A stretch of 64,000 nt of DNA, taken from positions 27,264,402-27,328,401 of the forward strand of contig NC_088301.1 of the NCBI RefSeq assembly GCF_032854445.1. Reading direction: 5' to 3'. The DNA is from Liolophura sinensis. Taxonomy: Eukaryota > Mollusca > Polyplacophora > Chitonida > Chitonidae. Position 1 is the first letter of the stretch. Each line of letters begins with the position of its first letter. The position numbers were made by a program, and so were the translations under genes. Below are positions 1 to 11,337 of the stretch, piece after piece. The notes beneath the pieces were generated by a model. That model was not told the origin of the DNA. It saw nothing but the letters and a program-made list of their open reading frames with translations, and ran no database searches.

Positions 1-2629
1 TATCTGTTGGGCTGTACAAGAAGTAAGGTTTGGCTTCTTTCTCGGACCAATCACACCCTACTTTACCATCATCTACCAGGACAAACCAGGCTTGGTCGTT
101 TGGACAGCCGCCGTAACTCCGGCTCATGAAGAAGTGGCGATTATAGTCGTTATGTCTGAAAAATGTTTCAGTCGCTCAGTATTGGAGATACTCAAAAACC
201 CTGCTCTCTCATATGACGCAAATATTAAAATGTCAACATTTTGACAAGTGTTTAAGTGATACAACATGTGATATAAACAACATAAGACCAAATGTATATG
301 CGTCGAAAGCAGCGACAACAGTGTGGTATAGTTGAATGAGACATGGTCACACCATGCTGTCTTCCTCGTCGGCCGCACGTGGAAAGTCTGACAGCAACCT
401 GCGGATGGTCCTGGGTGTCCGCTGCACTTTGCCCGGTTTCCTCCAACAATAATGCTGGCCGCTGTTATATAAGTGAAATATTCTTCAGCGCGGCGTAAAA
501 CACCCATCAAATAAATAAATAAAACGTATCACCGGCGAAATCTGGTCTCTTGTCAATTAACCCCATTCTAATTGTTAATGCATATGCATCAATAGTAGCA
601 ACGAGAAACGGTTTAAAAAAAATAGGTAAAAAGAATTTTTAGATGTCACGGGTCTAGAGTTACTCAAAATGCTCTGCTTTCACCATATTTGATAAACATT
701 TACATAAATTGAAATGTTGATGTCAACATTTTAAAATGTTACGCAGCGTAATGTTCGCAGGTTGAAACATAATGTTAGATTATTATATAATATTTATAAT
801 TCGTAAGACTACATTTTGAATTTGACAAAGGATGATGTTAATTATTTTGAGAAATGTAAACCTGACATCACGAAAGCTTTCCCTCTTCTGTAACCACTGT
901 CAAAATGATGGATCTAACGTCATTTAATTCCCGCATACCTACTGTATTTTATGACTAAAATATGTTATGAATATAGCAGACTATATCGTAGATAGTAAAA
1001 CTAGAGCAGCGACCACGATGCGCATGGTAGTCACAGGTAACCAGTCAGCATGGCCTCTGTCAGTTTACCTTAGTTCGAATTTGATTGTAACTCCTCCTGA
1101 CATCATGGCTTAAGCAAAATTAGAACTTTTCCCTCAATCATCACACAGGTTTTCAGTTAGGGTCTATACAGCGCCTCACCTTTCTGTCAATTCCGAAATT
1201 GCTATAATAATATGTAAAAGAAATATAGAATTTCTCTGTGCCTCATACGTTCGAGCATATCACTTTTCGATAAATCTTTCCAATCTTGCTGTCTGGAGCT
1301 CTACTTTAGGGTTCTGACACTCATGTAGACAAGACTAAGTGATGAGGAGTCACAGGGATGGTCAAGCTACAAACCTCACAAATAATGCTATATTCCCGTC
1401 ATTCATGGAGATATACATGCTTGAGTACACTGAAAACTCACCCTTTTATGGAGAAATAGTTGCTGGGTTCTGATGACAGATTTGGGTAAGTGGAAGCCAA
1501 CAGCTTGGCCTTGTCGAAAAAGTTCATCTTCGTTGTTTTGCGTCCGTCAAAGATGAAGTAAGCCTTCTCTTCACCTTTGTTGTAGACAGCGACCTTGACC
1601 TATGCACATATTTGTATAACAGTTTATTTAGTCAAAATGAATTTAAGACGTGAGTGCAGGATGCACATAGTGTTTATGCCCAGTCGTTGATTAAAGCAGT
1701 CTTGTGAAAAGTATAGTGTTTTTTTGCCTACAACTTTTTCAAGCTATAATTTACATTTCCTGTTACAAATATATTACCTCCTGGATGTTGAGGCTGCCCC
1801 ATTTCTCGACCATGGCGGATTTGTAGATCCCATCGAAGGTCTTGCTGAGGTCTTGGGCATTTGCAGCTTTGTCCTCGTTGTAGGCATGGTTACCCTCCCA
1901 TTTGTCGACTACGTTGCCACCATCTCCCTTTGAAACTCTCAACAACATCTGCCACTGGTCTCGCTCTGAACAAGAAGATGTGGAGAAAGATTTTTTCTAA
2001 TGGTGTCATTCTAAATCGACTTTTCTACAAACAGATGGCATCTTTCTTGATCTGTCGGTTTTGCTCGACATCTCAGGCTGTTATAGACTGTTATTACAAA
2101 CTGTTAAGGATATTATTAAAGACTTATTATAAACTATTATTATGCAAGCATTCTTTATTAGAAAACAGCAAACGGCGGTTTTTGCAACGTTTAGAACAAA
2201 TTTTAGTGGACTTCTTTAGCGCTCAAAATATTGTAAAAAGCCTGTATCGTCTCCAACATTCATATTTTAGAATATATGATTTTGTGGAATTTCGTAGTAA
2301 AAATGAAATGTAAACAAATAATTTGAATTTTTTTCTGGACTCTGTTTGTTGTTGCTTTTCATATAATTTTTGCCTTTTTGTACACTTAATATAAAAGTTT
2401 CTCTCAGGTTTTTGTTTAAAATTTTGTTTACGAGCTTCCTTCGTACTTTGCAGATCACATACATGTAGCCGACGATTACGCATTACTTACCCTCTAAGGC
2501 GGTGATTCTTTTGTTCAATGCCTCGATCTTTGTCTTACATCCGGGTGCACAGTACTTCTTGTTGCCACCCGCAGCAGCCGATTGGATGGCCACCATGGCG
2601 ACGGAAAAAGCGACGAGAAAGCCTCTCAT
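1..2629 (-). CDS. Small secreted protein with coiled coil and W..L/YGGCPND domain (partial, 3' end beyond window)
   Basis: Four coding exons join in phase with GT/AG borders: 2629-2491, 1965-1778, 1599-1442 and 155-<1, giving at least 213 residues. Exon 1 starts MRGFLVAFSVAMVAIQSAAA, a clear signal peptide, then a CAPGC motif and a short heptad-like stretch (KIEALNKRITALEE, about residues 33-46) that could oligomerise. Exons 2-4 hold WQMLLRV, GIYKSAMVEKWGSLNIQEV, AYFIFDG, NYFSIKG, SYGGCPNDQAWFVLVDDG and CDWSEKEAKPYFLYS. From memory this matches a family of uncharacterised secreted invertebrate proteins in which a tryptophan-rich domain follows a coiled coil; no biochemical role is known to me. 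A TATA box lies 78 bp upstream of the ATG. An in-frame upstream ATG at 2761 would put that TATA box inside the coding sequence, so I prefer the ATG at 2629. The stop codon lies left of position 1. Exon structure is well supported; the family name is not. Confidence 0.8.
345..525 (+). mobile_element. SINE-A copy, 5'-truncated
   Basis: Contains the SINE-A body (ggccgcacgtgg, ctgcggatggtc, cccggtttcctcc, aataatgctggccgc, aagtgaaatattctt) and the tail aacacc.atcaaat(aaat)n. The tRNA-like head is missing. It lies in intron 3 of the minus-strand gene, inserted antisense to it. Confidence 0.75.
530..1110. repeat. Unclassified dispersed repeat fragments
   Basis: The stretch 540-690 (ctcttgtcaattaacc, ttaatgcatatgcat, aatagtagcaa, ttactcaaaatg) has a diverged counterpart at about 62960-63135. 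The stretch 1000-1075 (actagagcagcgaccacga) matches a motif seen twice at 20775-21060. No coding capacity or terminal structure is visible. Confidence 0.45.
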
Positions 2630-2706
2630 GATGACGCGCTGTTGTGTCTTCTTTCTTCGCTGTCCGTAATCTTCTATGAGATATGACTGGTGGTCAACTA
2701 TGGTCA

Positions 2707-2714
2707 CTTTTATA
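2707..2714 (-). promoter_or_regulatory. TATA box of the coiled-coil secreted protein gene
   Basis: TATAAAAG on the minus strand, 78 bp upstream of the chosen ATG at 2629. The spacing fits a short 5' untranslated leader of about 45-50 bases. Confidence 0.6.
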
Positions 2715-2761
2715 CAGAATGAAAACAATACACAGTGACAAATGGCGCCACAGAGCTCCAC

Positions 2762-3650
2762 ATCTGTTACGAGTCTAAAGCTATTTTTTTTTCTCTTATG
2801 TTTTCAGCAAAATTATATAACAGTTTAATCGATGACGCTCTCCATTGTTTGTCAAATCTTTCGATCAGCTATACGGGTTAAATGTTAATGTCAGTTAACA
2901 GAGTGTGCAATGGATTATGCAATGTGTATTGGGTCAAATAGCGTTTTAACCGAAGCTCGGCATTTGGAAGTTCCACATCATCGAAGCTTTGAAGACAACG
3001 TTGTAGGCCTACGTGGCGAATTTTGCGGGTTAAAACTGAAACAGGTAGGCCTAGTTCTCATCCAGGAACGGACAAGTGGCTCGTAGGTCTCCTAAATTCA
3101 ATGACTCAACATAAGCATAAAAGAATAACACGGGATGATTTATTTAGCCTTTCGATTGAAGTTTTCTGCCACATGTTCATTCTTGTACATGTATTATATT
3201 GTGATGAAGAATAAACGTGTTGTAACTACCTCCGCATACACGTATCACGTAATGATAACTATATTTGCCCTAGACTACTGGTTCATCAGAAACATGAGAA
3301 AGTAGTATTCAATAGCTGATAACAAATTTCATAGCCATATATTGCCAAGTAGCATGAAAATTATTTAACCATTCGTATACATGTATTGTCATCAGAATTA
3401 CACTTTCTGTATATAACTCAGCTAGATTCTAGCTCTGAAAGAAATCAGGCAGCTGATCGCTTTGTTTGTCAACTATGTACATCATTCGATCAACAGGCCT
3501 CCTACAAATACATGTATAGGAGGTATAAATGACCAATAAACTTTACGACGAACATGCATTAGTCCTTATATAGTTGAAAAATATAGTCAAGCCGAAACCT
3601 CACAGTTCTACCCATATCTGATCATATTATATTGGTAAATGTCACTTGGA
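2762..3650. other. Intergenic stretch without recognised content
   Basis: AT-rich sequence upstream of the secreted-protein gene. I see no convincing exon, RNA gene or repeat family here; the one short open frame at 3023-3214 has no recognisable features. Confidence 0.5.
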
Positions 3651-3654
3651 AAGC

Positions 3655-4330
<676 letters not shown>

Positions 4331-4916
4331 ATTGGAGCAGAGTGTTTTGTTCACTTTTCTTTCACTTCCATATTAAATGGATAACTGTTCTCTTCCAATA
4401 GGCAGAGGTTTCTCAAATGTTTCTACTTGTAGGCTACATAGTGAAGTGCCATTCAAGGCACCTGTTGCTATTTTTAGATCAGAGTATTGAAGACTATCAA
4501 TTCGTTTTAATTGAGTATTGCAGACGGACTGATAGGCTATTGCGCCAGTCTGTTTTGGAACAGATTAGAATGCGTTAATGTGTACAGACACAATGATAGG
4601 CTGGCAATTATACGATAAAACCATTCCAAAATATGTAACATACTTGTATGGAAGAAACGTACTCGTGCAGCTGCAATAACTCGTACGTTGCCGAATTAAG
4701 CATGTCGGCGTGTACGTCTTTTTACAACTACAACCAGATTTTCAGCTAAGCAGAGCGTATTGCAACTAAATAAGGTCATCCGAGGAAATCAGATTCGTAT
4801 CTTAATTTAGTATTTGTTTCATTCATATGCAGTCAACACGTTCAACAGAAAACAACTGCCAAGCGTCTTCCCTTAACCCTTGTGTGATACGCCATGCTTT
4901 TGTGTATTTACGTCGC

Positions 4917-4998
4917 ATTATTTATTTATTTGATTGGTGTTTTACGCCGTACTCAAGAATATTTCACTTATACGACGGCGGCCAGCATTATTAAAGCA
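4917..4998 (-). mobile_element. SINE-A 3' fragment
   Basis: Plus strand reads tttatttgattggtgttttac, gccgtactcaag, aatatttcacttatacgacgg, which is the reverse complement of the SINE-A 3' end. It is cut after about 75 bp, shortly before the 50-bp minisatellite. Confidence 0.75.
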
Positions 4999-5011
4999 GG
5001 TTGTTCACAAG

Positions 5012-5515
5012 CGTCACAGTGTAACCACACAGCCCGACATCTTTTGCATATGACCTGGCTATGACACAGTGTAACCACACAGCCCGACATCTTTTGCATA
5101 TGACCTGGCTATGACACAGTGTAACCACACAGCTCGACATCTTTTGCATATGACCTGGCTATGACACAGTGTAACCACATAGCCCGACATCTTTTGCATA
5201 TGACCTGGCTATGACACAGTGTAACCACACAGCCCGACATCTTTTACATATGACCTGGCTATGACACAGTGTAACCACACAGCCCGACATCTCTTGCATA
5301 TGAATTGGCTATGACACAGTGTAACCACACAGCCCGACATCTTTTGCATATGACCTGGCTATGACACAGTGTAACCACACAGCCCGACATCATTTGCATA
5401 TGACCTGGCTATGACACAGTGTAACCACACAGCCCGACATCTTTTGCATATGACCTGGCTATGACACAGTGTAACCACACAGCCCGACATCTTTTGCATA
5501 TGACCTGGCTATGAC
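5012..5515. repeat. 50-bp minisatellite, about 10 units
   Basis: Unit includes gacacagtgtaaccacacag, cccgacatcttttgcatatg and acctggctat. Units differ by only one to a few substitutions (for example at 5141, 5246 and 5292), which indicates recent expansion or homogenisation. Confidence 0.92.
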
Positions 5516-5836
5516 TTGATTTTGTGGAGAAAATGCTTCATTATTGTCCAGATGATATATCAAAAGCATCGGTCATCTGATGAACTGCTCAGTCATCGAT
5601 GAATGAGCATCCGTTGTTTATTTTATGATCACTAACCATCGGACTTTCTCATTCTGTGACTTTGCTCAATATCACAGCGCATTGAATTAATTATCTTACT
5701 GTAAACTAAAGCATATTTATTATGTGAAAATTCTATTGGGCAAGGTACACATTACTCGTAACTCGTAAATCACTCGTCCCATGTGATGAAGCAGTCCTTG
5801 CTGGCTCAGTCAACTCGATGCTAGTTTCAATGACCA

Positions 5837-6610
5837 GTGGATAACCTCTCAGTGCAGATAAAACTCTTAGATTTTCGGATAACCTATGGAATTCTAAATG
5901 CTCTGCTCTTTCCTTCGGATTTAAGACCATTAAGAGCTGTTATATTCACAGATTCTCTCAGTACTTTACAGTCAATGACGTCATTTAAGTGGACAAATTG
6001 CTACCCTGTCCTGTACGAAGTAGTTTTTCTGTCGTCCTCTCTATTCTTTGCAGGTCTTGACATTTGCTTGGCTTGGGTTCCTGGACATTCTAGGGTGCCT
6101 GGTAATGAACAAGCAGATAAGCTAGCCAAACGGGCCCTAAGGCTGCGTGATGTCACCTCTAATCTCAAACCGACCATATCCGAGGCCCTGAATGAAGTCA
6201 TTATCATTTAAACTATGGCAAACTGAGTGGGATGCTTCAGAGAAGGGTCGTTTTTATCACCCATTTAACCCTGTTGTCAAACTTCATAACAGCCTCCCTT
6301 TCTCCTTTTCTAGGAGAAAAGCAGAAATCTTGTGTTTCCGACTTCGGTCAGGGCATCTCCCAGTTAACACGTACTTAAAAAGATTCACGGTAAGAGATTC
6401 ATATCGGTGTAATGTTAGGCTGAGGAGACCATCCATCATGTTTTACTCGTGTGACCGCAGCACACTGCTCAGAGAAAAATCTTCTTTTCTGACCTTGTAG
6501 ACGTTGGAATTGTTAACCCAACTCTGAAGAGAGTGCTTTGCCCACCGAAAAATGCAAGTTTAGTTTTTAAAGCTGTGAGGAATTATTTATGTAGAATCCA
6601 CAGATTTTAG
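5837..6610 (+). mobile_element. Decayed LINE 3' end (RNase H and C-terminal domain)
   Basis: Translation shows a retrotransposon RNase H region: AVIFTDSLSTLQSM, then LDICLAWVPGHSRVPGNEQA and DKLAKRALR (5837-6211). A shifted frame from 6192 gives LWQTEWDASEKGRF and AEILCFRLRSGHLPVNTYLK, the C-terminal region that follows RNase H in such LINEs. A further shift gives the tail ending RNYLCRIHRF and a stop near 6606. Reverse transcriptase and endonuclease are absent (5' truncation), and at least two frame changes make it a dead copy. RNase H-bearing LINEs belong to the I/R1/Jockey-like groups; I cannot assign the clade. Such an element could have mobilised the SINEs, but its 3' end does not obviously match theirs. 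Confidence 0.85.
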
Positions 6611-6899
6611 GCTACATCATTGTGGTAATAGTTCTCTATGGATTGACTACGGTTGATTAAAGCAGCCTGAATCCCTGAAACACATCTCATTGCCTTGGCG
6701 CAAATAATTCCATGGAATGGAGTCGCCATGTAAACTAATATATGTATATATGTATGTCTCAGTGCAGTGGGCTAAGCCAATACTGTTTTTAAAGTAAGAC
6801 CCGACCCGGGTTTATAAGCTCAGGTTCCCGACTTCGAAATAGGCTCTGTAATAATTAAGCCACCAAAGCTGTTGCTCTCGAGAGAATACATGTAGCTAC

Positions 6900-8605
6900 G
6901 TACAGATGGTGTTGTATATACAAATGGTCCAATCAGAATTAGGCTGTGTCTGATGAACGAGAATGGTCAGATGGTGTTGTACATACAACTAATCCAATCA
7001 GAATTAGGCTGTGTCTGATGAACGAGAATGGTCAGATGGTGTTGTACCCACAACTGGTCCATTCAGAGTTAGGCTGTGTCTGATGAACGAGAATGGTCAG
7101 ATGGTGTTGTACATACAACTAATCCAATCAGAATTAGGCTGTGTCTGATGAACGAGAATGGTCAGATGGTGTTGTACCCACAACTGGTCCAATCAGAATT
7201 AGGCTGTGTCTGATGAACGAGAATGGTCAGATGGTGTTGTACCCACAACTGGTCCATTCAGAGTTAGGCTGTGTCTGATGAACGAGAATGGTCAGATGGT
7301 GTTGTACCCACAACTGGTCCAATCAGAATTAGGCTGTCTGATGAACGAGAATGGTCAGATGGTGTCGTACCCACAACTGGTCCAATCAGAGTTAGGCTGT
7401 GTCTGATGAACGAGAATGGTCAGATGGTGTTGTACCCACAACTGGTCCAATCAGAGTTAGGCTGTGTCTGATGAACGAGAATGGTCAGATGGTGTTGTAC
7501 CCACAACTGGTCCATTCAGGATTAGGCTGTGTCTGATGAACGAGAATGGTCAGATGGTGTTGTACCCATAACTGGTTCAATCAGAATTAGGCTGTGTCTG
7601 ATGAACGAGAATGGTCAGATGGTGTTGTACCCACAACTGGTCCATTCAGAGTTAGGCTGTGTCTGATGAACGAGAATGGTCAGATGGTGTTGTACCCACA
7701 ACTGGTCCAACCAGAGTTAGGCTGTGTCTGATGAACGAGAATGGTCAGATGGTGTTGTACCCACAACTGGTCCAGTCAGAGTTAGGCTGTGTCTGATGAA
7801 CGAGAATGGTCAGATGGTGTTGTACCCACAACTGGTCCATTCAGAGTTAGGCTGTGTCTCATGAACGAGAATGGTCAGATGGTGTTGTACCCACAACTGG
7901 TCCAGTCAGAGTTAGGCTGTGTCTGATGAACGAGAATGGTCAGATGGTGTTGTACCCACAACTGGTCCATTCAGAGTTAGGCTGTGTCTCATGAACGAGA
8001 ATGGTCAGATGGTGTTGTACCCACAACTGGTCCAATCAGAATTAGGCTGTGTCTCATGAACGAGAATGGTCAGATGGTGTTGTACCCACAACTGGTCCAT
8101 TCAGAGTTAGGCTGTGTCTGATGAACGAGAATGGTCAGATGGTGTTGTACCCACAACTGGTCCAACCAGAGTTAGGCTGTGTCTGATGAACGAGAATGGT
8201 CAGATGGTGTTGTACCCACAACTGGTCCATTCAGAGTTAGGCTGTGTCTCATGAACGAGAATGGTCAGATGGTGTTGTACCCACAACTGGTCCAATCAGA
8301 ATTAGGCTGTGTCTCATGAACGAGAATGGTCAGATGGTGTTGTACCCACAACTGGTCCAATCAGAGTTAGGCTGTGTCTGATGAACGAGGATGGTCAGAT
8401 GGTGTTGTACCCACAACTGGTCCAATCAGAATTAGGCTGTGTATGATGAACGAGAATGGTCAGATGGTGTTGTACCCACAACTGGTCCAATCAGAGTTAG
8501 GCTGTGTCTGATGAACGAGAATGGTCAGATGGTATTGTACCCACAACTGGTCCAATCAGAATTAGGCTGTGTCTGATGAACGAGATTGGTCACAACTGGT
8601 CCATT
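6900..8605. repeat. 65-bp minisatellite, about 26 units
   Basis: Unit reads aatcagaattaggctgtgtc, tgatgaacgagaatggtcag, atggtgttgtacccacaact, ggtcc. One unit near 7330 is two bases short, and a few sites (aatc/attc, gaatt/gagtt, ctgatg/ctcatg) alternate among units, suggesting multi-unit duplications. Open frames (MSDEREWSDGVV...) are a by-product of the repeat. Confidence 0.95.
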
Positions 8606-8789
8606 CAAAAGTGGACTTCGTGAACAAGAACGGACAGACGATATTGTTCCTGTGACAGAATTAAGAATTTGACCGAGACACAGACAATGCTCTTCCTATG
8701 CATGTAAAGCATATATGTGAGTGAAAAAGCTAAGCCATTATACATGACGTATATGGATAGCCCGAACAAAGTCGTAAGGCGCATCCTTT

Positions 8790-8955
8790 CTTCTTCTCCG
8801 GCCGTGCGTGGTAAGTTTGTCAGCAACACTAGGGATGGTCGAGGGTTTCCCTGGGGCTCTTCCCGGTTTCCTCCCACCATAATGCCTGCCTCCGTCGAGT
8901 AAGTAAAATATTCATGAGTACCGCGTAAAACACCAATCAAATAAATAAATATGCA
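8790..8955 (+). mobile_element. SINE-A copy, 5'-truncated
   Basis: ttcttctccggccgtgcgtgg, gggatggtcgagggtttccc, cccggtttcctcccaccata, gtaagtaaaatattcatgag and the tail aacaccaatcaaataaata. It abuts the end of the 65-bp array. Confidence 0.8.
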
Positions 8956-8959
8956 CATC

Positions 8960-10610
8960 GGTCGTGAGGTATATAAGTGAGCTACTGAAACATTTGGAAG
9001 GAATTAATGTAAGCTCTTTAAAGTGAAAGACAGCACCTGACTGAAGTTTATGTCCACTGAAAGATTACCATTTAAAATATCTTAAACCGACATTAATTTT
9101 TTTGTTAAGATTTTTTTCAACTCGGTGAAAGCGTAGTGAAACTCCGTCTTGACACAACTTCAGCACGTCTCCATTGTCGAGAGCAAGGTGACGCCAGGTT
9201 TACTCTAGCTCTCTAACATCGAAGGTATTTTACACTGTAATAGTCTGAGCAGTAGCCTATAGCAGGTAAAATTTGTGGAGTTCGACGATGTAGGCTCAAG
9301 TGAAAGCAGTGCTGATCTAATTATCCCGGGGCGTCAGAGAAAGCACCTCGTCTTTAATAATTTTACTGTATTTTATAAAACAAAACAGAAAAAAACCACT
9401 TGTATGTGAGAAAGGTGAAGGAGCAAAATTTCAGTTCTTCAGTTATAATAAATTTAGAGAAAAAAATTATATCATAAGATTTAATTAATTTTAAGCGTTA
9501 TCAGGTGAGATGCCATCATACTTCCATAAGTCGTGGGCACCCCTAATAAATTTTGCACATACTCTGATATTTTTATTTAGAAACTGCTGACTAAACGCGA
9601 AAATGATCGACAAATTATGTATTTGTGGCAGATGAATGCAATTTGGGCCAAGACGGTGTGCCAGTGTCTGACATCATTTGTGATACCGTCGTTGAACATT
9701 ACACCGCTTGTAAATCAACTCATTTTATGTCTGTGGTGGTCCGTATATGACACAGACCTGTCCCCACAACATTTACTTTGTGAAATGGCCCTTTGGCTAC
9801 ACATAACTAAATCGTCGTAAACGATCTAAAAACGATGTAGTTCTGTGTTATCATATGTCACTTCATGGAGTGAATGGGTACCGTAAAGGCTACGTCACAT
9901 CATAGGCCACGCAGTCTGATAGCAATGTTTTTGATTGGATAAAATTCTCAAGATGGCTGCCTCGACTCACACCAGCCATTTGTGTGTTATTTTCATTTTG
10001 TTCTACATGTCATTTGATGAAATCTCATTAAAATAATGAAGTATGATATTTTTTAGAAAGCTTGAGTACCCTACTTTCGACTGAAATATGTTTTAGTCAG
10101 GCGTTGTCCTTCAAAGGATCGAGATATTGATTTGGGTTGCATGTGGTATATTAAACAGTACTGCATTTATACCTGGACTGTCAGCTATATCACTGGAGGA
10201 AACCGGACAGGAAACCAGTTATCATGATATAGGACAAAGCTATAGGACAAAGATAAATGACGTATAAAGCAGCATTCTCTATACAGCGCGATGTAATTGG
10301 TCAAGCGCATGGTTGTCTCATATCATGATACCCTATAAGGCTTTGCCCAGGCAGCGCTGTAAGACAGGCGGTAAACCCGGATGTGTATTAGATATAAAGT
10401 CAATAAGGATAATCACAAGTTCCATATCTGCCATGCTCATTCTTTTGTATGAATACATTTAGTTTTTTCTTAATAGCTGTTAGCTTATATACCTGAAGAT
10501 ATATATCATGGGTTTGTTTTTGTTTGGTCTTATTATAACAATCAAAAACTGCGTGAGCTATGTAGGTACAAGACGGATGTATCCAACATATTTCACAGAA
10601 ACAACTTCAT
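8960..10610. other. Intergenic stretch without recognised content
   Basis: No exon with family similarity, RNA gene or clear repeat was found here. A small open frame at 9617-9820 has no recognisable motif. Confidence 0.5.
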
Positions 10611-10614
10611 TTCC

Positions 10615-10690
10615 GTTTATCGTCGTCATATGACTGAAAAATTGTTGAGCACGACGTTAAACCCCAAGCACTCACTCACTCACTCATTTC
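10615..10690 (+). mobile_element. SINE-B 3' tail fragment
   Basis: cgtcgtcatatgactgaaaa, attgttgagcacgacgttaa, accccaagcactcactcact. The same tail ends the SINE-B copies at 55980 and 61190. It lies about 200 bp upstream of lipase gene 1. Confidence 0.7.
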
Positions 10691-10823
10691 CGTTTAAATT
10701 ATTTTTGGAAGGACCTTTAATACTTTGAATAATGTGCTTAGTAGCGATCCGACAAATGACGACATGACATGCTGGGACCCAGTTTTGCATAGGGAAGTTT
10801 TTATAGTCCGTGTTCGTCCTGTG

Positions 10824-10832
10824 CATAAATAG
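10824..10832 (+). promoter_or_regulatory. Possible TATA-like element of lipase gene 1
   Basis: cataaatag lies 62 bp upstream of the ATG at 10894. It is a weak match, chosen mainly because lipase genes 2 and 3 have TATA-like boxes 50-60 bp before their start codons. Confidence 0.3.
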
Positions 10833-10893
10833 ATCCCGGCGTTAAGTGGAACGTTAGAGGCGAGTCGGCTGTTTGTGGGAAGTGAAAAACACT

Positions 10894-11258
10894 ATGTCGC
10901 TGCACACAGTTTGCCTCGTACTGACAGTTCTGTGGGCTGCCAGTGTACAAGGTGAGTTGGCATCGTCAAAGCCTCCTGATGTGATCACAAAACTTTACAA
11001 GTAACACAGCTGTGGTACGTATACAGGTGTATGAGAACGCTGTATGCTCGCTAAAACCACTGTATGCAAATCCATCCATCCACAAACCCGCGTGTACTAG
11101 TGATATTTGTAATATTTTAATTGTTACTGTGGATCTGTTAGACCTGTTAGACCTGTCTGTGTGGACACAGACAAGTCTATGTGGATGTCCTTTTGAGTGA
11201 CAATATCACTTATGTGTGACTCGTACAAAGACGTTTTTAGGGCGTAAAGCAAGCTTTG

Positions 11259-11337
<79 letters not shown>

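Noticed and set aside
5010-5520. CRISPR-like array of regular repeats
   Set aside because: Units are contiguous 50-bp tandem copies with no unique spacers, in a eukaryotic intron-rich context.
7206-7471. Repetitive open frames (MSDEREWSDGVVPTTGP...)
   Set aside because: They are translations of the 65-bp minisatellite; frames shift with unit length and no start, stop or splice context supports a gene.
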